Positions 1-42,560 of a stretch of 42,560 nt of DNA are shown piece by piece. The stretch is from Paulinella micropora (taxonomy: Eukaryota; Cercozoa; Imbricatea; Euglyphida). Location: contig BJOX01000030.1 of assembly GCA_009731375.1 (NCBI GenBank), forward strand, positions 293,139 to 335,698, given 5' to 3'. A program made the position numbers and the translations under genes. A model generated the notes under the pieces. It was not told where the DNA came from. It made no database searches and saw nothing but the letters and a program-made list of their open reading frames with translations. Numbering within the stretch: position 1 is the stretch's first letter; every line of letters begins with the position of its first letter.

Positions 1-33
<33 letters not shown>

Positions 34-56
34 TAGATAGATAGATAGATAGATAT

Positions 57-108
<52 letters not shown>

Positions 109-165
109 GTAGATAGACAGACAGACAGACAGATAGATAGATGGATAGATAGGTAGGTAGGTAGG

Positions 166-255
<90 letters not shown>
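1..255. repeat. (GATA)n microsatellite
   Basis: GATA tract with interspersed GACA and GGTA variants. It directly precedes the first exon-like segment of the glycosyltransferase gene and is probably intronic. Confidence 0.95.
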
Positions 256-256
<1 letters not shown>

Positions 257-297
257 GATATGTCTTTATTTATCTATCATATCTGTATGTCACTGAG

Positions 298-419
298 GTA
301 TTTCATTGGTTTGTGTCCAACAAGGTGTATGTATGTATTTATGTATGTGTATGTATGTATGTATATGTATATGTATGTATGTATATGTATAGGTGTTTCA
401 TCGATTCGTGTCCAACAAG
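298..419 (+). CDS. Two nine-codon versions of glycosyltransferase exon 482-529
   Basis: Segments 298-324 and 393-419 each have an AG acceptor before and a GT donor after, and read VFHWFVSNK and VFHRFVSNK in phase 0. The full exon reads VFHWFASN, seven extra codons, then K. The short versions lack exactly 21 nt (seven codons) and stay in frame. Differences among the three are partly at third positions (GTA/GTG/GTT, TTT/TTC). They may be alternative exons or relics. Which one is used cannot be told from sequence. Confidence 0.45.
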
Positions 420-481
420 GTGTATGTATGTATTTATGTATGTGTATGTACGTATGTATATGTATATATGTATGTATATAG

Positions 482-10341
<9,860 letters not shown>

Positions 10342-10588
10342 AGTTTCATAAGCTTGGGTGGGTGGATAAGAGAGTAAGAGCGAGATAGTATTTAGCCTCC
10401 GTGACAACTTAAGAAAAAGATAAAAGACGAACGGTAACGAATGTGTCTATGTGCTGTGACGTATATGGTAGAGAGTCCGTGGCTGAGCGACATTAATGGT
10501 TGAACTGATTGAACAACACTTGCTTGCTTTCGTAGAGATGACTCGAAGGAGTCACTTGAAGGATAACTTCATTTCTAGACCGTTTTCT

Positions 10589-10620
<32 letters not shown>

Positions 10621-10626
10621 TTTTTT

Positions 10627-10672
<46 letters not shown>

Positions 10673-10673
10673 T

Positions 10674-10754
<81 letters not shown>

Positions 10755-10863
10755 NNNNNNNNNNNNNNNNNNNNNNNNNNNNNNNNNNNNNNNNNNNNNN
10801 NNNNNNNNNNNNNNNNNNNNNNNNNNNNNNNNNNNNNNNNNNNNNNNNNNNNNNNNNNNNNNN
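10755..10863. other. Assembly gap
   Basis: N run flanked by long A and T homopolymers. Confidence 1.
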
Positions 10864-12273
10864 TTTTTTTGCATGGTCCACTATTATTTTTATTATTACT
10901 GTTACTATTTCTAACGCTTCATCTCTTAATTAAATCTTCCGTTTTATCTCTTCCTCTTCCCGCCCATGTCTATGGCTCGGGCTCGTAGTGGGGAATATTT
11001 TCTTAAAACATGGCCACTTTGCGTAAATAAATTTTCAACGCAAGCACTGTTTTAATAAAATACTCGCCACCTCATAGAGGCGCGGCTGAGCGGGAATCAG
11101 AAGAGATAAATATGCTATATAATACTATTGAAAATGACTTCGACTTGTGCGGAGTCCGGTCAGGCCGCCGCACTGAGTGGCAGAATCCTACTGTATTACC
11201 GACTCACAAATAGAATCCCTACCAGTGGCAAGTTTTCAAGGTGACTTTTCTTGTTAAAATGTTTGCCACCGTAAAAATTCTATGTTCGCCTGTCTTGGTC
11301 ATGACTTTAAACTGTACCACCCCATGTTCTTTTTTTTCTCGTTCTCCATCAATTCTCCTTTCCTCAATTACACTTTCATTTCTCAGTTTCTCTGCTTCGG
11401 TTCTCTTTCTTCTCTCTCTCTCTCTCCCTCATTCTTTCTTCCATTTTTCTTTACCCTCTGCTTCGAATTCTCTTTTGTCTCTTCTTTGTTCCCCTCCCCC
11501 CTTTCTTTTTTCCTTTTTATTTCTTTTTTCCTGCCTCCCCGGTTTTTCCCTCTTCTTTTCATCTCCTGTTTGGGCCCTCTCAGGCTACTAAATTCCATTG
11601 TTCTTCCTCAAGTTTTTGCCGGGCCTCCCACTCTTCTCCCTGTAGTCTGCTTCCTTCAATCCGAGGCGGCTCCGTTCGCCCTAGCTTTTTACCGATGTTC
11701 GCCTACTCATGCTTCCTCTTCATCTCTACGCCGGAAGAGACAGTAAGCGTTCTTTAATTTATTAAACGTCACCTCAGTAGCCTAGTAGTTGAGTGGAAAA
11801 AATTCAAAATATTTTCGCCGAAAGAAACTGAGCATACTCAGTCAAAAACTTCAGTGAATGTCACGGTGCTATTATAAATACTACTGATTAGCTATTAATA
11901 TTAATACCAAAGTCACTCAGTCACTTCCATCAAGTTCATTGTTTACTCTTAGTAGTACGCTTCCCAGTCCGGGCCTCATCTTCAATGATCATTCATTCCT
12001 ACTAGTACTGTACCGTACGGTACTCAGTGAGCCTCAGGCTGTGGAAAGTATTGTTTTCAGTATTACGAGTCTTTTCCGCTGTAGTAGTAAACGACTTTTA
12101 ATAATGTTATTAAACTTGAAGTGACGGTTCAGTGAGTCCGTGCAAAAATAAATAAATAAATCATTGAAAAAATAAAACTTGATAAAATTTTAAAAAAAAA
12201 AGACTTTATCATAGTATATATATATATTATATATAGTATGATATATATATATATATATAAACGTGCTAAGCTC

Positions 12274-12402
12274 ATGAAAGTTCTCCAGTTTGAGCCTTAC
12301 GTGCATCCTTCCCTGCATAACTTCAGTTCTCATAATCACCAGGGGGGTTTAGGACTTGAAGACGCCGAGCAATTTACCGCTTACTTCGAGCACATGATTT
12401 AG
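12274..12402 (+). CDS. Possible small ORF, 42 aa
   Basis: ATG to TAG frame starting MKVLQFEPYVHPSLHNF and ending FTAYFEHMI. Amino-acid usage is protein-like, in contrast to its surroundings, but I recognise no family and see no partner exons. It may be a chance frame or a lone exon. Confidence 0.2.
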   Translation: MKVLQFEPYVHPSLHNFSSHNHQGGLGLEDAEQFTAYFEHMI

Positions 12403-12711
12403 ATCATGAAATGCCAGTGACCAGCTTCTTACTCGCGATGTATCTCTCACTTTACTATAGATGATGCAGTGCATGCCTTAGCATCTCTTCCTTTCCTCAT
12501 TTTTCCTCATCGTATCCTTGCGGTTGCCTGTTTTTGCCTGCTTATTTCTCAAGTGTTCTTCCTTTATATATGATATATCAATGTTAAGTTATTTATAATA
12601 TTATATACATAGGCTCGTATTCTTCTTTCATATAGTACTAACAAATATGACTGAAAAGTGCCTGCCATTTCAGGGATGCAAAACGGATTAACCATCCCTT
12701 CCTAAGTCACT

Positions 12712-13009
12712 TTCTTCTTCTTCTTCTTCTTCTTCTTCTTCTTCTTCTTCTTCTTCTTCTTCTTCTTCTTCTCCCTTTCCTTCTTCTTCTTCTTCTTCTT
12801 CTTCTTTCTTCTTCTTCTTCTTCTTCTTCTTCTTTTCTTCCTCCTCCTCCTCCTCCTCCTCCTTCTTCATCTTCTTCTTCTTCTTCTTCTTCTTCTTCTT
12901 CTTCTTCTTCTTCTTCTTCTTCTTCGTCTTCGTCTTCTTCTTCTTCTTCTTCTTCTTCTTCTTCTTCTTCTTCTTCTTCTTCTTCTTCTTCTTCTCCTCC
13001 TCCTTCTTC
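12712..13009. repeat. (TTC)n tract
   Basis: About 300 bases of CTT/TTC with short CTC interruptions. Polypurine/polypyrimidine sequence on one strand. Confidence 0.97.
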
Positions 13010-13152
13010 CACGCTCTCGCAGGAGAATGAAACAAAAACATGCATACCCGCTCACAGTTTCTGAAGTTGAATCCCTTTCATCTTTTTCCGCAAAAGGTAA
13101 TTTTTTTACGCAAACACTTTTGATAAGAAAAGAGCTGCCACTCAAAGGGATG

Positions 13153-13350
13153 AGTAGAAGAAGAAGAAGAAGAAGAAGAAGAAGAAGAAGAAGAAGAAGA
13201 AGAAGAAGAAGAAGAAGAAGAAGAAGAAGAAGAAGAAGAAGAAGAAGAAGAAGAAGAAGAAGAAGAAGAAGAAGAAGAAGAAGAAGAAGAAGAAGAAGAA
13301 GGAGGAGGAGGAGGAGGAGGAGGAGGGAAGAGAGGGAGGAGGAGGAGGAG
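13153..13350. repeat. (GAA)n tract followed by GGA
   Basis: GAA repeat about 140 bases downstream of the TTC tract and complementary to it, so the two can form a large imperfect hairpin or triplex. Confidence 0.97.
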
Positions 13351-13552
13351 GGTCATGTGGCTTATCAAATGACTCTCTCTCTCTCTCTAATCAAATGACG
13401 GGAATGAGCAGCTACAGATCTGCGCGTTGGGAGTCTCAGCAGTGGGGAAAATTATACCCTGGCATGCCGTGCATCTGTCTACGCCATCTCCACTGTGTGG
13501 ATCGTTCGCCTGAGAGGAGGGAGGGAAGGTGGGAGGGAGGGAGGGGAGGGAG

Positions 13553-19203
<5,651 letters not shown>

Positions 19204-19290
19204 GTGTATCTATCTACCTATCTATCTACCTACCTACCTACCTACCTACCTGCATACCTATCTGGATAACAGCGACATGATCGACCACAG

Positions 19291-19327
19291 GCCGTTATCA
19301 TTGTCTCATCTGCCCTTCACTGGCTGA
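19291..19327 (+). CDS. Possible alternative terminal exon of the kinesin
   Basis: Acceptor GACCACAG at 19290, phase 2 entry, then PLSLSHLPFTG and TGA. It would give a motor-only kinesin of about 376 residues. It starts just before a 31-bp tandem array, so it may be chance. Confidence 0.25.
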
Positions 19328-20217
19328 CTACTGCCTTCTTTGTCTCATCTACTGCCTCACTATTGCGTTCTTGTCTCATCTACTGCCTCACTACTGCCTT
19401 CTTGTCCCATCAACTGCCTCACTATTGCGTTCTTGTCTCATCTACTGCCTCACTATTGCGTTCTTGTCTCATCTACTGCCTCACTACTGCCTTCTTGTCC
19501 CATCAACTGCCTCACTATTGCGTTCTTGTCTCATCTACTGCCTCACTACTGCCTTCTTGTCTCATCTACTGCCTCCTGCCTTCTTGTCCCATCCACTGCC
19601 TCACTACTGCTTTCTTGTCCCATCTGCTGCGTCACTACTGCCTTCTTGTCTCATCTACTGCCTCACTACTGCCTTCTTGTCCCACCTACTGCCTGTAGTG
19701 CCTTCTTGTCTCATCTACTGCCTCACTACGGCCTTCTTGTCTCATCTACTGCCTCACCGCCTTCTTGTCTCATCTACTGCCTCACTACTGCCTTCTTGTC
19801 CCATCTACTGCCTCACTACTGCCTTCTTGTCCCATCTACTGCCTCACTACTGCCTTCTTGTCCCATCTACTGCCTCACTACTGCCTTGTCCCATCTACTG
19901 CCTCACTACTGCCTTCTTGTCCCATCTACTGCCTCACTACTGCCTTCTTGTCCCATCTACTGCCACTACTGCCTTCTTGTCCCATCTACTGCCTCACTAC
20001 TGCCTTCTTGTCCCATCTACTGCCTCACTACTGCCTTCTTGTCCCATCTACTGCCTCACTACTGCTTTCTTGTCCCATCTACTGCCTCACTACTGCCTTC
20101 GTGTCCCATCCACTGCCTCACTACTGCCTTCTTGTCCCATCTACTGCCTCACTACTGCCTTCTTGTTCCATCTACTGCCTCACTACTGCCTTCTTGTCCC
20201 ATCTACTGCCTCACACT
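19328..20217. repeat. 31-bp tandem repeat array
   Basis: Unit about CATCTACTGCCTCACTACTG plus CCTTCTTGTCC, nearly 28 copies with small length changes. Its reverse complement, GGCAGTAGTGAGGCA, is the core of repeats at 22050-22190 and 30890-31250. Confidence 0.95.
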
Positions 20218-20220
20218 GCA

Positions 20221-20275
20221 GGGGTCCGCTGAAGAACGATGTTATCAATCCGCAGCCCTTCTTGATACAAACATA
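20221..20275 (+). pseudogene. Left partial copy of exon 20376-20511
   Basis: Acceptor CTGCAG then a frame GPLKNDVINPQP, against GPLENDMIDPHS in the full exon. Several differences are at third positions. No donor; runs into CATA repeat. Confidence 0.6.
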
Positions 20276-20375
20276 CATACCATACACACATCTATACATA
20301 CATACATACATCTATACATACATACATACATACACACATACATACATACATACATATGTACGATCTGGATGGCAG

Positions 20376-38356
<17,981 letters not shown>

Positions 38357-38512
38357 AGATGTCGCAAAGGAATGTAGTCCTTGCAAAGGAACGCAGTTTC
38401 ACATCAAACAATAATTTGTGTACTGTGCATGTGTCCGGGATGGGAATCACGGGTAGACTGTGTTCTGGAAAAAGAAGAGGAGGAAGGACGTTGAAGAAAA
38501 AGGCAATCTAGG

Positions 38513-39099
38513 NNNNNNNNNNNNNNNNNNNNNNNNNNNNNNNNNNNNNNNNNNNNNNNNNNNNNNNNNNNNNNNNNNNNNNNNNNNNNNNNNNNNNNNN
38601 NNNNNNNNNNNNNNNNNNNNNNNNNNNNNNNNNNNNNNNNNNNNNNNNNNNNNNNNNNNNNNNNNNNNNNNNNNNNNNNNNNNNNNNNNNNNNNNNNNNN
38701 NNNNNNNNNNNNNNNNNNNNNNNNNNNNNNNNNNNNNNNNNNNNNNNNNNNNNNNNNNNNNNNNNNNNNNNNNNNNNNNNNNNNNNNNNNNNNNNNNNNN
38801 NNNNNNNNNNNNNNNNNNNNNNNNNNNNNNNNNNNNNNNNNNNNNNNNNNNNNNNNNNNNNNNNNNNNNNNNNNNNNNNNNNNNNNNNNNNNNNNNNNNN
38901 NNNNNNNNNNNNNNNNNNNNNNNNNNNNNNNNNNNNNNNNNNNNNNNNNNNNNNNNNNNNNNNNNNNNNNNNNNNNNNNNNNNNNNNNNNNNNNNNNNNN
39001 NNNNNNNNNNNNNNNNNNNNNNNNNNNNNNNNNNNNNNNNNNNNNNNNNNNNNNNNNNNNNNNNNNNNNNNNNNNNNNNNNNNNNNNNNNNNNNNNNNN
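38513..39099. other. Assembly gap
   Basis: 587 N between the 3' end of the multi-domain gene and the inverted partner block. Confidence 1.
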
Positions 39100-39342
39100 G
39101 GCGTATGGCTAGGCACACATAAGGCACCCCACCACGGGCCCAGCACACCCACACCATCCCCTAATTCTCTGTCTGTCGACAGATGGCACCCATTTCAAAA
39201 AAACCAAGCCCGAGGGAGGGTCAGTGACACCTCAAGTGGCCTTGGTTCGCTCCGTGGAGTAAGTGATGAGATCAACTGATGAGATATCGACTAATGTCAG
39301 AAAAAAGGAGCTTCTGATTTCGTCAACCAAGGAAGTCTAAAG
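39100..39342 (-). repeat. Inverted partner of block 36812-37300
   Basis: Reverse-complement matches to both ends of the block described there, separated by about 75 bases not present in it. Confidence 0.8.
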
Positions 39343-39419
39343 ATAGATAGATAGATAGATAGATAGTTGATTCAATATTTATTTACTTATTCAACTTTTA
39401 CGCTCTCACTTTTTGTTTT

Positions 39420-39454
<35 letters not shown>

Positions 39455-39484
39455 CTCTCTCTCTCTCTCTCTCTCTCTGCAGTG

Positions 39485-39530
<46 letters not shown>

Positions 39531-40483
39531 GGCCGGCTCCCTCTCCCTCCCTTATTTTATTTTTATATAGTAATATTTTCATATCCTTGCATCACGACGG
39601 TCATCAGTAAAACACTTTTAAAAAAATTTACAAGTGTATATATACTTCAACTTCCCAGTCATCCTATGAGTAGCAGTGGCAAGCTACAATACTATTGTAT
39701 TGTATTATATTCAAGAGTTTTTTCAAGTTTTTTTTTTTTTTTTTTTTTCCAAAGTGTATCCTCGGTTTTGACTCTGTACTACGGTAGACTATATAAGAGT
39801 TTCTGACTTTTGTAGTATTACTAAGTTGTATAAATTTCCTTCTCATGCTTCGGCGAGTCTTGAAGTTCCGGATCCCACTCACTCCTACGAGTGGCATGCG
39901 CCGGCAGGTTTCTGAAATCGACTATCCTGTCAGATATTAATAGTGTCCAAGACAAAGGAACTTGAGCTGTCTAGAGAAAATGTCCCAACTTCCGTTTTCA
40001 AGTTGTTCCACGTTGAAATCAGGCCCAGCTTTTCGAACTTCTTCGAAATTTTTACAATGTCAAACTCAGTTTATCGAAGAGTCTGTAACCGTAGGTGCCA
40101 GTGCAGGTTCTTTGTTAGCGACTTCAGTTGTGACGATATAGACTTTAATAAGATCGTCCTCTGTTCTTCCCTGAGGCCTCCTGTACCTTCCGAGTAAAAA
40201 GGGGCGGAGTAAACGTGACAGAATTAACAACGTTAGGCCCGATGAGTTTCTTTAAATAAAGGCATTTCAAAGAGTTCAGGACTTTCAATATTGTCGTTGA
40301 TGATGGGACTAGGGACGGTAACAGGACCTCAAGTATCCTTGCTCGCCCTTTTGCACTTGAAGGAACGACCTGGAACGATTGCCAGGTAGGAACAAAGCTT
40401 TGATGTCAGAGTTCGTTTGTGGTTGAGGCTAGGTGCCTTACAGAAAAGGAGCGGGAAGCAGCACAGCTATTAAAAGTGTTTGC

Positions 40484-40527
<44 letters not shown>

Positions 40528-40681
40528 NNNNNNNNNNGAGGTTCAACTTGCGAAAAAACAAAAAAAAAATGAAGAAGTGAAAAAGAGAAAAAAAGCAGGG
40601 TAATATGTATATGGATTCTAAGTTAACTAAAAGAGGTCGCTGGAAAGGACACAAGCTCGCTATGAAAATATGAACAAATAA

Positions 40682-40712
<31 letters not shown>

Positions 40713-41158
40713 AAACAGATAAAACAAAAGGTGACGCTCCTCTTGTGCTCGCAATGAAGTGAGAGATGCAAACAAAAGGAAGGATAGGAGAAAGAATGAT
40801 GACATAGAAAACACAGGCACAAACACACGCAACACAGACATGCGTACTACGACATCTACCTACCTACCTACCTACACCTACCTACCTACCTACTACCTAC
40901 ATACCTACTACCTACCTACCTACCTACCTACCTACCTACCTGCCTAAGTACCTCTCTACCTGCCTACCTACCTACCTCCTTACCTGCTACTGCACAAGCC
41001 GCAAAAAAAAAAAAAAAAAAAAAACGACGCGTTTTAAGTAATTGCTTATTGTATTCAAGTACAAGAAAAGCAAAGTCTCAGCCAGGGACAGGGGGAGAGG
41101 AGGAAGAGGAGGTAACAGCGGAGGGAGAGGAAGGGGACATTCTGGTGGAAGCTAAGTC
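39343..41158. other. Unassigned AT-rich sequence, CT, A-run and CTAC repeats
   Basis: CT tract at 39424-39527, unique sequence 39550-40480, an A homopolymer ended by a ten-N gap, and CTAC repeats at 40850-40980. I see no convincing exon. An 84-codon frame at 39943-40197 lacks an ATG and matches nothing I know. Bases 41066-41125 duplicate 41153-41215. Confidence 0.5.
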
Positions 41159-42095
41159 TCAGCCAGGGACAGGGGGAGAGGAGGAAGAAGAGGTAACAGC
41201 GGAGGGAGGAGAGGAAGAGGAAGAGGAAGAGGAGGAGGAGGAAGGCTGATCCGGGTCGGGAGCGGAGAGGTCCAGAGGTGCTCCTTCATTAGATACATGG
41301 AAAGGTAGATAGGTAGATAGGTAGGTAGGTAGGTAGGTAGCTAGGTAGCTAGGTAGGTAGGTAAGTAGGTAAGTAGGTAGGTAGGTAGGTAGGTAAGGCA
41401 AGGTAAGGTAAAGGTAAAGGTAAAGGTAAAGGTAAAGGTAAAGGTAAAGGTAAAGGTAAAGGTAAAGGTAAAGGTAAAGGTAAAGGTAAAGGTAAAGGTA
41501 AAGGTAAAGGTAAAGGTAAAGGTAAGGNNNNNNNNNNNNNNNNNNNNNNNNNNNNNNNNNNNNNNNNNNNNNNNNNNNNNNNNNNNNNNNNNNNNNNNNN
41601 NNNNNNNNNNNNNNNNNNNNNNNNNNNNNNNNNNNNNNNNNNNNNNNNNNNNNNNNNNNNNNNNNNNNNNNNNNNNNNNNNNNNNNNNNNNNNNNNNNNN
41701 NNNNNNNNNNNNNNNNNNNNNNNNNNNNNNNNNNNNNNNNNNNNNNNNNNNNNNNNNNNNNNNNNNNNNNNNNNNNNNNNNNNNNNNNNNNNNNTTTTGA
41801 ACTATACGGGACAACACTAGAACACTCCCCAGGAGCGCGTGCCCTAAGGAGATGATGCCATGAGCAAGTCGAAGTTTCAGGAGTTCACGCTCGTTGTGAG
41901 TTACCTTTCTACAACCCCGACTTCATCAACCCTTTGCATCACGCCCCGACTTCATCAGCCATGGTCAGGAGTTGGTTGCCTGTTTAGCCCTTGCGCTGCG
42001 CGCGATTAACGGCGGACACAAAATCGTCACTGTAGGAGATAGTTAGATCTGAACCCTAGGCTGAGTTGCCAGTGGCAGAGACCGTCTCCAGGGAT

Positions 42096-42185
<90 letters not shown>

Positions 42186-42242
42186 CCGTCATCGTCGTCT
42201 CGGAAGAGATCGGCAAAAGGGTCTGCGGATATATCATGGACC

Positions 42243-42284
<42 letters not shown>

Positions 42285-42330
42285 GCAACAACAACAGCAA
42301 CAACAACAACAACAACAAAATTAAAAAAAA

Positions 42331-42361
<31 letters not shown>

Positions 42362-42546
42362 TAATATAAAATAAAAAAAATAAACAATAAAAAAATTGAA
42401 AAAAATGATAATAATTATAATGGTTATGATGGCAATAGGTAATAATAATAATAATAATAGTGCTTCTGTCAATGGCTGATGCAAATCTGCACATGCGCCT
42501 CCATCGTCTCACCCGTGAGGGGAGTACGAAGAATTGACGATAGGCT
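41159..42546 (-). CDS. 3' end of a gene on the - strand, three exons (partial)
   Basis: Read on the - strand: exon 42546-42513 (acceptor TTAG, frame [11 protein letters not shown], donor CACGG|GTGAGA, phase 1), exon 42222-42187 (acceptor CCGCAG, frame [11 protein letters not shown], donor GACG|GTATC, phase 1) and terminal exon 41283-41159 (acceptor GAAG, frame [13 protein letters not shown], a serine run, PPVPG and TGA). The phases agree. The product is low-complexity and acidic/serine-rich, with no recognised family. The + strand of the last exon also reads an acidic frame, so the strand is not certain. The gene would converge on the multi-domain gene and extend past the window edge. Confidence 0.35.
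41284..41527. repeat. GGTA and (AAGGTA)n hexamer tract
   Basis: GGTA repeats then an AAAGGT hexamer array of about 20 units, cut off by a gap. Confidence 0.95.
41528..41794. other. Assembly gap
   Basis: N run between the hexamer tract and the inverted dispersed element. Confidence 1.
41795..42096 (-). repeat. Inverted copy of the dispersed element at 4338-4640
   Basis: Near-identical reverse complement. It stands next to GATA repeat on the right, as the other copy stands next to TATC. In the proposed - strand gene it would lie in an intron. Confidence 0.85.
42097..42184. repeat. (GATA)n tract
   Basis: GATA microsatellite beside the inverted element. Confidence 0.97.
42240..42460. repeat. 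CAA and TAA trinucleotide tracts
   Basis: CAA, then AT-rich TAA repeats, forming the proposed intron between the two outer - strand exons. Confidence 0.95.
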
Positions 42547-42560
42547 CTAATGACACCCCC

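Larger units (their letters stand above)
10342..12700. other. AT-rich intergenic stretch, no gene recognised
   Basis: Holds the 3' flank of the glycosyltransferase, T and A homopolymers around a gap (10755-10863), pyrimidine-rich sequence at 11320-11600 and short TA tracts near 12210-12260. Open frames here are biased in composition and match nothing I know. Confidence 0.6.

Noticed and set aside
10496-10600. MVELIEQHLLAF frame as a further exon
   Set aside because: It lies after the glycosyltransferase stop, starts without ATG and runs into a T homopolymer. The duplicated segment is noted, but coding is not supported.
11241-11746. Serine/leucine/phenylalanine-rich open frames
   Set aside because: They come from a pyrimidine-rich stretch, overlap in two frames, have no splice partners and match no family.
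39943-40197. 84-codon open frame
   Set aside because: No ATG start, no recognised motif and no phase-compatible neighbours.
41400-41527. Telomere-like hexamer array (AAGGTA)n
   Set aside because: The unit does not match known telomere repeats and it lies inside the scaffold between other microsatellites.

Overview
This is a eukaryotic window, most likely from a protist with microsatellite-packed introns. I cannot place the lineage. About nine tenths of the sequence is tetranucleotide, trinucleotide or dinucleotide repeat (TATC, ATGT, CATA, CT, TAC, ACTT and others), with several assembly gaps. The very long frames through these repeats are not genes. Real coding sequence is scattered as short exons (27 to 606 nt) with GT donors and AG acceptors. 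The donor GT is often the first dinucleotide of a repeat tract. I chained exons by splice signals, splice phase and protein-family logic.

Layout. (1) 298-10341, + strand: the C-terminal part of an exostosin-like glycosyltransferase, 5' end outside the window, about 10 exons, ending at a TGA at 10339-10341. (2) 10342-15212: intergenic AT-rich and repeat sequence, with TTC/GAA and GA tracts. (3) 15213-19203, + strand: four exons that join in phase into a complete kinesin motor domain, closest by motif to kinesin-4. (4) 20376-38257, + strand: about 26 further exons coding for an alpha/beta-hydrolase domain, a basic/acidic linker, a RING-type zinc finger and a YEATS-like C-terminal domain, ending at a TAG made by the first bases of a GATA repeat. 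Blocks 3 and 4 join in phase, so they may be one gene of 30 exons and 1007 codons plus stop (23 kb). A motor-only kinesin ending at 19327 is the main alternative. (5) 38258-41158: repeats, a gap and unassigned sequence. (6) 41159-42546, - strand: three phase-compatible exons of a converging gene that extends beyond the window.

The most unusual feature is a recurring pattern of partial exon duplication. Many exons sit beside arrays of truncated copies of themselves spaced by microsatellite. Copies to the left keep the acceptor and the 5' part of the exon and lack a donor. Copies to the right keep the 3' part and the donor and lack an acceptor. Usually one copy, at the boundary, has both ends. 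I saw this at about 15 exons in two genes. It implies that introns grow by repeat-driven duplication with breakpoints inside exons, leaving large arrays of decoy splice sites while the reading frame stays intact. Two inverted repeats (4.3 kb with 41.8 kb, and 36.8-37.3 kb with 39.1-39.3 kb) and an inverted repeat flanking one exon add to the structure.
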